From positions 248,001 to 312,000 of the forward strand of contig JAJECS010000024.1 of the NCBI GenBank assembly GCA_022821905.1: DNA of 64,000 nt, in the 5' to 3' direction. The notes under the pieces are model-generated. The model was not told where the DNA came from. It did no database searches and saw nothing but the letters and a program-made list of their open reading frames with translations. The stretch is from Chloroflexota bacterium. GTDB taxonomy: Bacteria; Chloroflexota; UBA11872. Position numbers and translations under genes: made by a program. Below, one piece after another: positions 45,600 through 54,880 of the stretch. Each line of letters begins with the position of its first letter. Position 1 is the stretch's first letter.

Positions 45600-46321
45600 G
45601 AAAGTGGAGAGCCTCGTCAGGGCCGTTCATTGATCGCATCTACATTGAGGAAGGCGAAATCGAATCGATCGCCACTAATGAACTCCGCAGTGTGGGACTA
45701 CTTCCTACGATGCCGGGTCCGATACGAGTAGAACGATTTATCGAAAAGCGATTTGGCATAGTCCCTCGCTACGACGAGCTTCCACCAGGAGTCGTGGGCT
45801 TCACAAGATTTGGCGCGCACGGCGCGGAAGAGCTTGTCGTATCAAGATCACTTGCGGATGATCCAAGTCTGGCGGCGCAGCGTCGAATCAACAGCACCCT
45901 CGCTCACGAGGCTGGCCATATCTTGCTTCATACTCGATTATTCACCGAACGGCTTCAGTCGCAATCTAAGGATATGTTTCAAGATGATGTGGACGTTTGC
46001 CGGCGGGCAGTTCTTTGCCGATCTAGGGCGTTTGGGGAAATCTCCACGGAGTCCCGTGGCAGCCACTATGACGGCCGTTGGTGGGAGTACCAGGCTAATC
46101 TGGTCATAGGAGCTCTCCTCTTGCCACGTTTGCTGGTGTCCGTAGCCCTTGAAGAGATCCTCGCGTTTCGCGGCAATCTAGGGGTCGCGCAACTGAGTCA
46201 CAATAAGCGCGATGAAGCGGCCCGAGTGCTTAGCAGTGTGTTCGATGTGAACCTTCCGGTGGCGAGGATCCGAGTCGAGGCGCTGTTTCCCGCAGCCTCT
46301 GATCGGCAATTGACGCTCTAG
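45596..46321 (+). CDS. ImmA/IrrE-type zinc metallopeptidase
   Basis: 241 aa from TTG overlapping the XRE stop. The zinc-binding HExxH lies in NSTLAHEAGHILLHTRLF near residue 102, and a downstream Glu is in RWWEYQANLVIGALLLPR near 165, the third ligand region. ImmA-type proteases cleave the partner repressor on a stress signal and so derepress linked genes. No membrane segment. With the XRE gene it forms a cleavable switch 180 bp upstream of the CBASS operon. Confidence 0.87.
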   Translation: MRKWRASSGPFIDRIYIEEGEIESIATNELRSVGLLPTMPGPIRVERFIEKRFGIVPRYDELPPGVVGFTRFGAHGAEELVVSRSLADDPSLAAQRRINSTLAHEAGHILLHTRLFTERLQSQSKDMFQDDVDVCRRAVLCRSRAFGEISTESRGSHYDGRWWEYQANLVIGALLLPRLLVSVALEEILAFRGNLGVAQLSHNKRDEAARVLSSVFDVNLPVARIRVEALFPAASDRQLTL

Positions 46322-46502
46322 GCATTGTGTTGTAGGCTGTTCGCCATGTCAGCGGACAGTGACGCTTCGATGTGCCGGCACCTAAACCCTACGGTCGTGG
46401 TCGCCACATTCTCCTCTCGCGTGACGGTTTCGGGCGACTGGTGTTGACCACTGTGGATTCAGTCGATCAGCAATTGCCGTCTTTCTCTAGGAGCCGCCTG
46501 GA

Positions 46503-47597
46503 ATGACATCGTCGCGCCGACGGCTGCGAGTCTTGAGCATTGACGGCGGTGGGATGCGCGGCCTCTATAGCAGCGCATACCTATGGAGTCTAGCCAAGCA
46601 GGCGGAGGCTCGGCAACGCGTCCACGGCATCGACATCGGAAAGGCATTTGACCTGATAGTTGGCACCAGCACCGGAGGAGTCATTGCTTGCGCCCTTGCC
46701 GCCGGAATATCGCTGGAGAAGGTCGTTGAACTCTACAGTGAGAATGCTAAGGCGATATTTCCGGCCAAGGTGCCCGACCGAGTGTCTCCGTCAGCCATTT
46801 GGCGGGCCATCCGATGGCCGCAATACCTTGCGCGAGGAACTAGGCAGCTTGAGATTGCGCTAAGCGAGGTGTTCGGCGAGACAACCGTGGATGAAGTTTA
46901 CAACGAAAGGGGAATCGCCATCTCAATCACAGCAGTCGAAATGTCTCATCACCGCAGTTGGATTTTCAAGACTCCACATCTCGGTGGCCAGCGCGATGGA
47001 AGATTTCGGCTCGTGGACGTGTGCCTCGCGACAAGCGCAGCCCCACTATATCGGTCAATGGCACGGGTGTCTGATCCAACTTCAGATTTCCACCGATATA
47101 CCTTTGTGGACGGCGGTCTGTGGGCAAACAATCCTGTATTGGTGGCAATGATCGACGCTCTCAGGATGTCCAAGCCTGGCGACAGGATCGAGATCTTCTC
47201 GCTAGGAACTAGCCCACGACCACCGGGAGGCATATATAGTGATGACGATGCACACCGTGGATTCTTCAAGTGGAAGTTTGGTGGAGAGGCTGCGATAGTT
47301 TCCCTCGATTCACAGACCTTTGCGTACGACAAGATGGCTAGAATGTTGGCTAAACATGTTGACCGTGATTGCCGAGTAATTCGCCTTCCGACTGCCTCAT
47401 TGCCGGCAGACGCAATGCCGTATGTGAATCTTGACGAAACTAGTAGGATGAGTCTGCAAGCGCTCACCGACCAGGCAATGGCTGATGTCTGGCATACGCT
47501 GGCCATATGTGACGACTCATCGGACCAGGACGCCTTGACACTTACCTGCTTCATGAATGCCTTGGCTGCGACCGGCGATGATCGTCCACTGCGCTAG
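46503..47597 (+). CDS. capV: Patatin-like phospholipase, CBASS effector (CapV type)
   Basis: 364 aa. Patatin hallmarks: oxyanion loop LSIDGGGMRGLYSSAYL at residues 11-27, nucleophile Ser in VGTSTGGVIACALA near 56, and catalytic Asp in TFVDGGLWANNPVLVAMI near 203. All catalytic residues are present. CapV phospholipases are activated by a cyclic dinucleotide made by the adjacent CD-NTase and degrade the inner membrane, killing the infected cell. It is the first gene of a four-gene type II CBASS operon, behind AGGAG at about 46491. Confidence 0.92.
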   Translation: MTSSRRRLRVLSIDGGGMRGLYSSAYLWSLAKQAEARQRVHGIDIGKAFDLIVGTSTGGVIACALAAGISLEKVVELYSENAKAIFPAKVPDRVSPSAIWRAIRWPQYLARGTRQLEIALSEVFGETTVDEVYNERGIAISITAVEMSHHRSWIFKTPHLGGQRDGRFRLVDVCLATSAAPLYRSMARVSDPTSDFHRYTFVDGGLWANNPVLVAMIDALRMSKPGDRIEIFSLGTSPRPPGGIYSDDDAHRGFFKWKFGGEAAIVSLDSQTFAYDKMARMLAKHVDRDCRVIRLPTASLPADAMPYVNLDETSRMSLQALTDQAMADVWHTLAICDDSSDQDALTLTCFMNALAATGDDRPLR

Positions 47598-47691
47598 GCG
47601 GACTTCGCAATGACAGCTCGCTGTCAAGAGCCGATATTGGCTCGCCACCCGGCCCGGATTCTGGGCCATCGTCGAAAGACTGGACAAGCAA

Positions 47692-48768
47692 ATGTTTAAC
47701 TGCCACGGCGGCATCTTGGCTTATCACAATGAAGAGGTGACGCTCCCTGAATCCGAGAGAACAGAAATGCGTCAGCGTCGCGATACGAACAGGGAGCGCC
47801 TTCGGCTTGGCCTCGAGTCGAACGGTCAGGTGAGTCCTGCCGAATTCCATTCCCAGGGCTCGTATTCCCACCGGACGATGGTGCAACACCGAGACAAGGA
47901 CTATGACATTGATGACGGGGTTTACTTCTGGCAAGAGGACTTGCAAGAGTCGAACGGATCTGACGCGTCGGCAGCGGACGTCAAGCGCATGGTGCGGGAC
48001 GCCCTTCAGGATCACAGGTTCAATAGACCGCCACGGGTGCGCACCAACTGCGTTCGGATTTACTACGAAGAAGGCTATCACGTAGACGTTCCCGTCTACC
48101 GAAACGTGTCGACGCTAGATTATGCGGGCGAACCCGTGATTACGCACGAGATCGCTAGCACCGATTGGAAGGTATCGGATCCAGCTGCGGTTACCCAATG
48201 GTTTGCGGAAAACAACACGCGCAGGAGTCCGGACGCGACTAATGGGCGACAACTTCGCCGAATTACTCGGCTGCTTAAGGCGTTTGCGAACAGCAGGCAA
48301 GCGTGGCGGAGCCAGATCGCACCTGGATTTACGATTACCACCTTGATCGTCGACGAATGCTATCAGCCTGACTCGCTACGGGACGATCGTGCGCTCTATG
48401 AAACCATGGCATCCATGCGGGACCGACTTAACTTGAGCCTCGAAGTCTCCCACCCAGTTGTGGAAGGTGAGATGTTGACATCCGGTCCCTTTGACAGTCG
48501 TTCGAAGGAGATGCTCGATCGGCTAGCGTGGGCACTCGATGAGCTTGAGATCCTGTTTGGATCGGATTGCACCTATGAGCAGGCCGCCAAGGCGTGGGGA
48601 GATGTGTTCAACACGCAGTTCTTCCGAGAGCGCGTTGAAAAGTCCGGCCGAGGTCAAGATGGATCTACAACGACCAGTCGGGTTTCGTCGACACACTTGC
48701 AAAAGCTTGGCGAGGATTCTGAAATCCACAGCGCCGTTGACAAGCGCGGTGGCGGCCGATATGCCTGA
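47692..48768 (+). CDS. cdn: CD-NTase, DncV-like cyclic nucleotide synthase
   Basis: 358 aa. The polymerase-beta-like active site reads SQGSYSHRTMVQHRDKDYDIDDGVYF near residues 54-80 (GS motif, then DxD), with the third acidic residue in GYHVDVPVYRN near 127. A second conserved region (RITRLLKAFANSRQAW..TTLIVDECY) is typical of DncV-clade enzymes. It makes a cyclic dinucleotide, which activates the patatin effector. The C-terminus should be the target of Cap2 conjugation; it ends GGGRYA. Its stop overlaps the Cap2 start by 8 bp. Product identity (3',3'-cGAMP or another) cannot be read from sequence. Confidence 0.92.
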   Translation: MFNCHGGILAYHNEEVTLPESERTEMRQRRDTNRERLRLGLESNGQVSPAEFHSQGSYSHRTMVQHRDKDYDIDDGVYFWQEDLQESNGSDASAADVKRMVRDALQDHRFNRPPRVRTNCVRIYYEEGYHVDVPVYRNVSTLDYAGEPVITHEIASTDWKVSDPAAVTQWFAENNTRRSPDATNGRQLRRITRLLKAFANSRQAWRSQIAPGFTITTLIVDECYQPDSLRDDRALYETMASMRDRLNLSLEVSHPVVEGEMLTSGPFDSRSKEMLDRLAWALDELEILFGSDCTYEQAAKAWGDVFNTQFFRERVEKSGRGQDGSTTTSRVSSTHLQKLGEDSEIHSAVDKRGGGRYA

Positions 48769-50593
48769 TAGTCCGTCGGCTTCTCTGGGCCGAACTCGAT
48801 CGGAGATGGCGATGGCTCAGGTGGACGACCTGATTCGTGGCAGTTTGAATGGCTCCAGGATGCCCTCAGCTGACATTTCAAGATATGTGAATCGAGCTTT
48901 TGTCGCGGGCTGGACCTTAAATGTCGGGTTTTCGGATGCCGTCGATCGAAGACTTAATGTCCTTGTCGACGGATCCTTTCCATATGCGCTACCTCGCATT
49001 GCATTTTCTGAGGTGCCCGAGAAATTAACTTGGCCGCATGTAGAGATAGACGGAGTCCTCTGTGTTGTACCAGACGAGACAGCGATATCACCGGAAAGGC
49101 CCTGCAGTGTTACCAAGTACTTGCTCGGCGCTGCGTGCGATTTGATAGAGCGATCGATTGCAGGCCTAAATCAGGAAGACTTTCGTATCGAATTCTTGAG
49201 CTATTGGAATATCGCAACGCAGAATCACGGCGATGGCTTTACGAGTTTACTGCGTCCAACAGGGCCCAGCCGAGAAGTGTTCGTGTGGCGTCAAGGCCGG
49301 CTTCAGGTGGTCGGAGAAGACGAGTCTTCGCTTAGGCAATGGATGTCTAGGCGATTCGGATCGTCCGTCGGGACCGACACTAGAGTCGATCGGGGTGTAC
49401 TAGTGTGGCTTCCGGAACCTCCTCTTCCTGCCGACTATCCGAAGTCTGGAAGTGACGTGTTGGCACTAGCCCGGAATAGTTCTAGCGACACATTAGATCT
49501 GTTGAGTCAGATCGTAGCATCAGTCCCACCAAAGATTGATGTTTTTCTTGGTGCACCGACCCACAACGGCACCTGCTTTGCGGCTGTGACGACGTTTCGT
49601 CCTGTGCAGCGCGGTCGACGCACAAGATCGCTGGTGGATGCTGGATTCAGGCCAGGGCATGTTCCTGCGAAGATTTTGTTGCCACGGTATCTGTCTGGAC
49701 GCAGTAGCGTTGCGAGGAAGAGAGTTCAGAGAGCTGACCACGGCTGGGTACACGGACGAGACCAAGATGACCATCAGAAGATTCTCAAGAATCGCAGCAT
49801 AGTAGTGCTAGGATGCGGTTCACTCGGCGGATCCGTGGCGCGGTTGTTGGCGCGGTGTGGTGTCGGCCGCCTGCTCTTGGTAGATCCACAAGACCTGGAT
49901 TGGGCGAACGTAGGCCGCCATACACTCGGTGCTCAAGCTGTAGGTAAGAACAAGGCATCGGCTCTGGCCGGCGAACTCGAGGAAGTCTATCCACATCTAG
50001 TTGCTGTCGCGTGGAAATCTGAGCATTTCGGACCATCGACAACGAACTTGGTCGAAGAGATGGCGACCTATGATTTAATCGTCAGTACCACGGGCAACTG
50101 GACGGCGGAGTGTTTTCTTAACGACGTTCAACGGGATTTGCCGGAGTGCTCGCCCGTCGTATACGGATGGCTCGAACCGCATGCATCGGCGGCACACGCG
50201 GTGTATATACCCCAAGGTGAAGCCTGCCTTAGGTGTGGATTACAAGACCACGGCAGACCACAGCTGGAGGTGACTGATTGGCCTGACAACAGAGCCAATT
50301 ACCAGGAGCCTGCCTGTGGTGCAGTATTCTCTCCCTATGGTCCGGTAGAGCTTGCTTGGGCGAATGCGCTGGTTGCAGAGTCCGCCATCGATGCTCTGAT
50401 CGGGGAGATTTCGGCGCCGATACACCGGATTTGGGTCGGCATGCAAAAGCGGATTGTCAGTGCTGGGGGCAGGTGGTCACAGCTCTGGATAGACACCATT
50501 GGCGATCCCGGAAATGGCGGTTTTCGGCTAGAGCGACCCTGGGGTCGATTGCCGAATTGTCCCGTCTGTACCCGTGCGGCTGCGGCTGCGTGA
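48761..50593 (+). CDS. cap2: E2-E1 ubiquitin-transferase-like fusion, Cap2 of type II CBASS
   Basis: 610 aa from ATG 48761; the ORF track starts at 48539 inside the CD-NTase. The N-terminal ~180 residues are an E2-like domain with its catalytic Cys in VEIDGVLCVVPDE near 105. The C-terminal half is a ThiF/E1 adenylation domain: SIVVLGCGSLGGSVARLLARCG near 345, VDPQDLDWANVGRH and a later cysteine segment YQEPACGAVFSPYGPVE. Zinc-type cysteines lie in EACLRCGL. Cap2 conjugates the C-terminus of the CD-NTase to targets and boosts its activity. Four-base overlap (GTGA) with Cap3. Confidence 0.9.
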   Translation: MPDSPSASLGRTRSEMAMAQVDDLIRGSLNGSRMPSADISRYVNRAFVAGWTLNVGFSDAVDRRLNVLVDGSFPYALPRIAFSEVPEKLTWPHVEIDGVLCVVPDETAISPERPCSVTKYLLGAACDLIERSIAGLNQEDFRIEFLSYWNIATQNHGDGFTSLLRPTGPSREVFVWRQGRLQVVGEDESSLRQWMSRRFGSSVGTDTRVDRGVLVWLPEPPLPADYPKSGSDVLALARNSSSDTLDLLSQIVASVPPKIDVFLGAPTHNGTCFAAVTTFRPVQRGRRTRSLVDAGFRPGHVPAKILLPRYLSGRSSVARKRVQRADHGWVHGRDQDDHQKILKNRSIVVLGCGSLGGSVARLLARCGVGRLLLVDPQDLDWANVGRHTLGAQAVGKNKASALAGELEEVYPHLVAVAWKSEHFGPSTTNLVEEMATYDLIVSTTGNWTAECFLNDVQRDLPECSPVVYGWLEPHASAAHAVYIPQGEACLRCGLQDHGRPQLEVTDWPDNRANYQEPACGAVFSPYGPVELAWANALVAESAIDALIGEISAPIHRIWVGMQKRIVSAGGRWSQLWIDTIGDPGNGGFRLERPWGRLPNCPVCTRAAAAA

Positions 50594-51057
50594 TTTCTTA
50601 TCGCATCGGCGACTCTGGTGAATCGCTCCTAGTCACGACACAGGTACTTGAACACTTAACCGAGTATCGCCAGGTGGCTGACGACACGGATGAAGCGGGA
50701 GGGCAACTCTTCGCGCACTTTGTGGGCTGCGAGAGTCGAATAGTCCTGGCGACAGGACCCCGGGACTCGGATCGTCGTAGTAGGCATACATTTGTGCCTG
50801 ATCGAATCGCTGAGCGGAGGGAAATCAGCGACCTGTTCAAGTCCGGGTATCACTATATTGGAGACTGGCACACTCATCCGGAATTGGAGGCGTATCCTTC
50901 TGTCGATGACATAGAGAATTTCAAGGACGTGTTTAGAAAGTCGATTCATAACTTGGGTGGGTTTGTGCTAATTGTCGTCGGCATTTTGGCTCCTCCTGAA
51001 GGGCTGTTTGTAGGCTTATGCGACGGGGACGGACTTCACAGTCTAGACGTTTTCTGA
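50590..51057 (+). CDS. cap3: JAB/JAMM isopeptidase, Cap3 of type II CBASS
   Basis: 155 aa from GTG 50590, overlapping the Cap2 stop; the ORF track wrongly extends to 50356 in the Cap2 region. JAMM residues: Glu in DTDEAGGQLFAHF, His-x-His in GDWHTHPELEAYPSVDD with the Ser and Asp of the zinc site, so the metal-binding set is complete. Cap3 removes the CD-NTase conjugates made by Cap2, tuning or resetting CBASS. It ends the operon. With CapV, CD-NTase and Cap2 it makes a complete type II system. Confidence 0.9.
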   Translation: MISYRIGDSGESLLVTTQVLEHLTEYRQVADDTDEAGGQLFAHFVGCESRIVLATGPRDSDRRSRHTFVPDRIAERREISDLFKSGYHYIGDWHTHPELEAYPSVDDIENFKDVFRKSIHNLGGFVLIVVGILAPPEGLFVGLCDGDGLHSLDVF

Positions 51058-51145
51058 TGGGTTGCTACCTGCTTCTGTCAGATACGGCAAACTGGTGCTC
51101 GGGGCCGACGTTGGTATCCTGGGTACCACTCCCGCGGGCCACTAA

Positions 51146-52101
51146 CTGTCCTCTTCTCAAACAGAGGCGACACCTGGCAGCAGTTTGAGCTGACGCCAGG
51201 AAGCGGGGCACGCTTTATCTCGTCGGGATCAAACGATGAGATGGAATCGAGGCACCGCTCATGACCCATGATGACGTACTCCACCGGTTCCGGCTACGCC
51301 TGCTTGCCCTGGCCGAGGAGTTGGGCAACGTGCGCGCCGCCTGCCGAATCATGGGCGTGCGTCCGTCGACATATTACCGCTGGCGCAAGCCCGTGCAGCG
51401 GTGGGTCCTGGACGCCCTGCACCCACACGAGCGGCGCCCGCCCCAGTCGCCGCGACGAACGCCGCCGTGGCTGGAACAGCACATCGTGGCTGTGGCCTTG
51501 GCCCATCTCGGGTGGCGCCCCGACCGGTAAGCGGCCGAGTTGCAGCGCCCGCGGTGGGGTGGGCACCACCGCAGCCCGCACGGCATCTGGAACGTGCTGC
51601 GCCGCGCCGGCCTCAATACGCGCGCCAAGCGGCTAGGGCTGATCGCGGGCTACCAGGCCCCGCCTCGAGCCACACCGCGGCCCTCGCCCAGCAGGTCGCC
51701 GCGGACTTGGCCCGCCACGGCTGGCTGCTCCAGCGCGTCAGCACCGACAACGCCAGCGAGTTCACCAGCGCCATCTTCCGGCAGGCTCTGGCCCACGCCG
51801 GCGTCCGCCACACGCGGATCCGCGCGGGCCGGCCCCAGAGCAACGGCTGCGTCGAGCGTGTCCACCAGACCATCCTCGAGGAGTGCTTCCGCCCCACCTT
51901 CGCCCGTGCCTTGATCCCCCGCTTTACGGCCCTCCGCCGGGATCTGGCGCAGTATCTCCAGTGCTACAACCACGACCGCGCCCACACCGGGCGCCGCACG
52001 CAAGGCCGCACTCCCGCTGAAGTCCTTGGGGCTGCCAAAACGCGGCCCCAGAAGTCGTCGAGATGAGCCCCACCCGTCGCTACATCTCGGGAAGAGGACA
52101 G
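51146..52101. mobile_element. Degenerate IS481-like insertion sequence
   Basis: An 11-bp perfect inverted repeat CTGTCCTCTTC (51146-51156) / GAAGAGGACAG (52091-52101) flanks the transposase remnant, with TGT at the outer end as usual in IS481. No clear target duplication was seen. At ~956 bp it is shorter than an intact copy, consistent with an internal deletion. Confidence 0.68.
51261..52066 (+). pseudogene. IS481-like transposase, broken
   Basis: The N-terminal helix-turn-helix reads RLRLLALAEELGNVRAACRIMGVRPSTYYRWRK, then a TAA stops the frame at about 51530. The next in-frame piece (ELQRPRWGGHHRSPHGIWNVLRRAGLNTRAKRLGLIAGYQAP) is followed by a deletion of roughly the first catalytic Asp region and a frame change. 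The rve core resumes with RVSTDNASEFTS and RIRAGRPQSNGCVERVHQTILEECFRP, giving the second Asp and Glu. Stop, deletion and frameshift together make it inactive. Confidence 0.82.
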
Positions 52102-52163
52102 CGACCAACTTCCCGAGGCGCCGGCTACGGCAACTGCTGCGGGGTGGTCGCGGACGATGCCTT

Positions 52164-52616
52164 TTAGCGGGTGAGTCGAGACTGGCGCGGCTGTGAGTTT
52201 CGCATCCGGCGCCTTCCATGGCCGGTGAGGCTCATGAACACATCGGTCACGACCATGACGACCCGTGGCCGATAGTCCCGCGAGAGGTGCGAGCGGTCCT
52301 TGCCCATCTCGCGGGCCACGGCTGCGATATTGCCCGTGGCCACCCAACGGCGAAGGAACGTCTCATGCGCCGGGCCAAGGAGATCGCCAGCTAGTTTGAC
52401 CGCCTCCTCGACCAGATCGCGCAGAGCCAGCCACTCGGCGCCAGGTCGCCACCCGTACGTGTGAGCTGCGCGATCCTGAACAGCCGCGATCCGGCACAAG
52501 GAATTGTCCTGGAGGTCCCACGCACTCTGCAGGTGGCGAATCGCATGCTCCACCCGTCGCTCCCAATCCGCCCGGGGTCGGCGTCCCGGACCGGTCATCG
52601 GCCGATGTGCAGGCAT
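52164..52616 (-). CDS. Small HTH DNA-binding protein, island-associated family (copy 3 of 3)
   Basis: 150 aa from ATG 52616 (an inner ATG at 52598 is possible). The HTH reads HETFLRRWVATGNIAAVAREMG followed by KDRSHLSRDYRPRV, the same signature as the genes at 10731 and 39531. The N-terminal half (VEHAIRHLQSAWDLQDNSLCRIAAVQDRA) parallels copy 2. The tail is basic. It sits between the dead IS copy and the second AbiE pair, reading leftward. Unknown function; probable regulator of element genes. Confidence 0.65.
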   Translation of the reverse strand: MPAHRPMTGPGRRPRADWERRVEHAIRHLQSAWDLQDNSLCRIAAVQDRAAHTYGWRPGAEWLALRDLVEEAVKLAGDLLGPAHETFLRRWVATGNIAAVAREMGKDRSHLSRDYRPRVVMVVTDVFMSLTGHGRRRMRNSQPRQSRLTR

Positions 52617-52918
52617 TGACGCCGATGGCCCATTGTCCGGGTTGAAAGCGACAGGCTGCGTGCGCCTCTACACCATTGAACCGCCTGAGCCCTCTGATGC
52701 CGAGCGAGTAATTCGCAACCTTCGGACGATTTGGACCTTCTCTGCCGTCCCAGGCCGTGGAGCGAGAATCGCACTAGCCCAATTGTAGAACCCCTTGTGC
52801 GAACTCCGGCCACCTTACGACGGGATCTCCCGAGCGGGACCTTCGCTGGCATCTCTGCATGGGCCGATCGATGGACCGGTGCCGATGGGCCCGACGCTGG
52901 CACCAATTGCACCGGAAC

Positions 52919-53839
52919 TTAGCTGGCCGTCCAGTCGCCGCCGGCCGGCCAATCGCGCCCAAACTGGGTGCCTTGCGCCACGGCGGACCGGGGCGGCCAG
53001 AGAAAGCGCCGCAGCACCGCTACGACGGTCTCGAGGCTCGGGATCGCCGATAGTCGAGAGCGCCCGGCAAACGCCGTCCACTGCGCCTGCTTCGTCGCGT
53101 CCGCGCCGAACTCCGAGCGCAGGGCAATTGGTGGGTTGATGGGTAGCGGCGTGCCTCGGCTGCTGAACGTGGCCACGAGCGCGTCCGCCAGCGAGTTCCC
53201 GCAGAACGCGAAGCTCGACGCCATGACCCATAAGTCATAGAAATCCTTCATACGAGTGTTCGCCATGCCCAGCCGCACCATGGCCTCAAATTTTTTGGCT
53301 ACCACCGCCTCGGGCGGGTACGTCCGAAGCCGAGGGGCCGGGAAGTCGAGAATCGTCGGAAACTCGGAGTCCACGACGCCAGGCGTCACGACATCCCCAA
53401 ACCCAACGTCAACCTGAAGGCTGATGCGCGCTCCGTCGAGGTCGGCCGTAAGTCGGACCCGGATGCCGCTTTCCGCCTGCCGCTCGCGGATCGGTGCGGC
53501 GCGCACCGACCCAGCCAGGAAACGCATCCCGTCCGGCGGGACCACTAGCGTACAGAGGTCTTGGAAGACCTCCTGCACCGGCGCCACGGCGAGTTTCCCA
53601 AACCCAAGCAGATCCACGTCGCGCGTCGCTCGGTGGGCCGTCGCCGTCCATAGTTCGAACAGGACCGCCCCCTTGAGCACGAACTGGTCGCGGTGCCTCG
53701 ATGCTGCGAGCCGGTACAGCAGCCGCTCGTTCGCATAGCGCGTGAGCAGGAAGTTGAAGTCCTCCCCGCGTTCGCGCGCGCGATTGAGCAGGCGCTGGCG
53801 GACCGACGCGGGGACATTCCGCGGCAGTCCGCGCCTCAA
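52919..53839 (-). CDS. abiEii: Second AbiEii-type nucleotidyltransferase toxin
   Basis: 306 aa from TTG 53839, which overlaps the TGA of the antitoxin gene; the 430-aa ORF in the track wrongly runs upstream in another frame. Nucleotidyltransferase core: QFVLKGAVLFELWTATAHRATRDVDLLGFG near residues 47-76, with the DxD in RDVDLL. Later, EAVVAKKFEAMVRLGMANTRMKDFYDLWVM is the usual AbiEii helix. This subtype (with MRF-type FNFLLTRYANERLLYRL) differs from the pair at 8.6-10.4 kb. Presumed toxin of a type IV TA system. Confidence 0.85.
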   Translation of the reverse strand: MRRGLPRNVPASVRQRLLNRARERGEDFNFLLTRYANERLLYRLAASRHRDQFVLKGAVLFELWTATAHRATRDVDLLGFGKLAVAPVQEVFQDLCTLVVPPDGMRFLAGSVRAAPIRERQAESGIRVRLTADLDGARISLQVDVGFGDVVTPGVVDSEFPTILDFPAPRLRTYPPEAVVAKKFEAMVRLGMANTRMKDFYDLWVMASSFAFCGNSLADALVATFSSRGTPLPINPPIALRSEFGADATKQAQWTAFAGRSRLSAIPSLETVVAVLRRFLWPPRSAVAQGTQFGRDWPAGGDWTAS

Positions 53840-54438
53840 AGAATCGCTTCCATATAGGGCCGCATCACACGCCCGACACGACAGATGTGCGCGTACCGGT
53901 CCAACTCGTCGACGGTGCCGAGACGCTGCGCCAGGCAGTCGCGCAGGGCGTCGATGGCAACGTCCACCCCCACCTTGTTGCGGAACTTGAAGCAGTCCGC
54001 CACCGTCTTGGCCGGGCTGTACGCGCGGACGGGGACCCCGTCGATCCGCTGCGCCTGAATCCCCGCGGTGCGCGCCAACCCCGAGAACCGCACGATCCGC
54101 AGCCCGACACCGGCCGGCTTCGGCGCCCGGTCCTTGGGGCCAATCGCCAGCCACACCTCGTGTGGCGCCTGCGTCGTGAGGCCGTGGACGCGCAGCGCCG
54201 AGAGCAGGCAAATCACCCCACGCGGCGTGCGCTTCGCCGTCTCAGCCAGCGAGTGGTGTTCGCTGACCGCGGCCCCGGCCAGCGCATAGAGGCCTCGACC
54301 CACCTTCTCCAGCAGTCCCTCGCGCGCGAGTCGGCCGAGATACGACCCAGGTATTCCCCGAGATTCGAGGTCTCGCGGACGGGCCAGCCCGGCCTCGCGG
54401 ACGAAGGCGAGAACCGCCTGACGGCGTGCCTGTGCCAT
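53836..54438 (-). CDS. abiEi: Second AbiEi-type antitoxin/regulator
   Basis: 200 aa from ATG 54438 (MAQARRQAVLAFVREAG); the track's start adds 18 residues. The winged helix is LARPRDLESRGIPGSYLGRLAREGLLEKVGRGLYAL at ~15-55. Then HHSLAETAKRTPRGVICLLSALRVHGLTTQAPHEVWLAI and the conserved PVRAYSPAKTVADCFKFRNKVGVDVAIDALRDCL follow, the typical AbiEi dimerisation half. Cognate antitoxin and autorepressor of the overlapping toxin gene. AT-rich promoter sequence (TTGATTTCTACCGACATATCACC) lies just upstream. Confidence 0.87.
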   Translation of the reverse strand: MAQARRQAVLAFVREAGLARPRDLESRGIPGSYLGRLAREGLLEKVGRGLYALAGAAVSEHHSLAETAKRTPRGVICLLSALRVHGLTTQAPHEVWLAIGPKDRAPKPAGVGLRIVRFSGLARTAGIQAQRIDGVPVRAYSPAKTVADCFKFRNKVGVDVAIDALRDCLAQRLGTVDELDRYAHICRVGRVMRPYMEAIL

Positions 54439-54880
54439 GTGGCGAGTTTTGGTGATATGTCGGTAGAAATCAATAAACACCAACATATCCACAGAACGGC
54501 CGGCGGGCCACTCTGCCGTTCAGAAATGTAGATGGCGAGCGGTCGCGTGCGGCGCTCGACCGAGGAGGCAGCAGGATTGGCCTCTGGTCGCGATGCTGTT
54601 GACGTCGAGGTCCATTCGGCTGGCCGGCTCTTGCGGCAGCCTCGTGGGCGCCGGAAGGACTGCCGGGTCTGTCGAATCTGGTCGCGCTCCTCATCCCGCC
54701 TCGATACGTACCGCGACTACCCGTCGCAAAGGCCGGCGGATGTGAGTGTCCGAACGGCGCCAGTCCAGCCGGCCGGCGGCGCCGCCATTCTGCGCCGGGC
54801 CCTAGCAGGCCACGCTGCGGGCCAGCGAGTACCGCATGCGGAGCGCCGCAGTCGGTCGTCAAGGATGCGGCAGCCACCGA
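54439..54880. other. 440-bp intergenic region
   Basis: The first ~60 bases hold the likely abiE promoter. The rest is GC-rich without a protein-like ORF. Confidence 0.5.
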
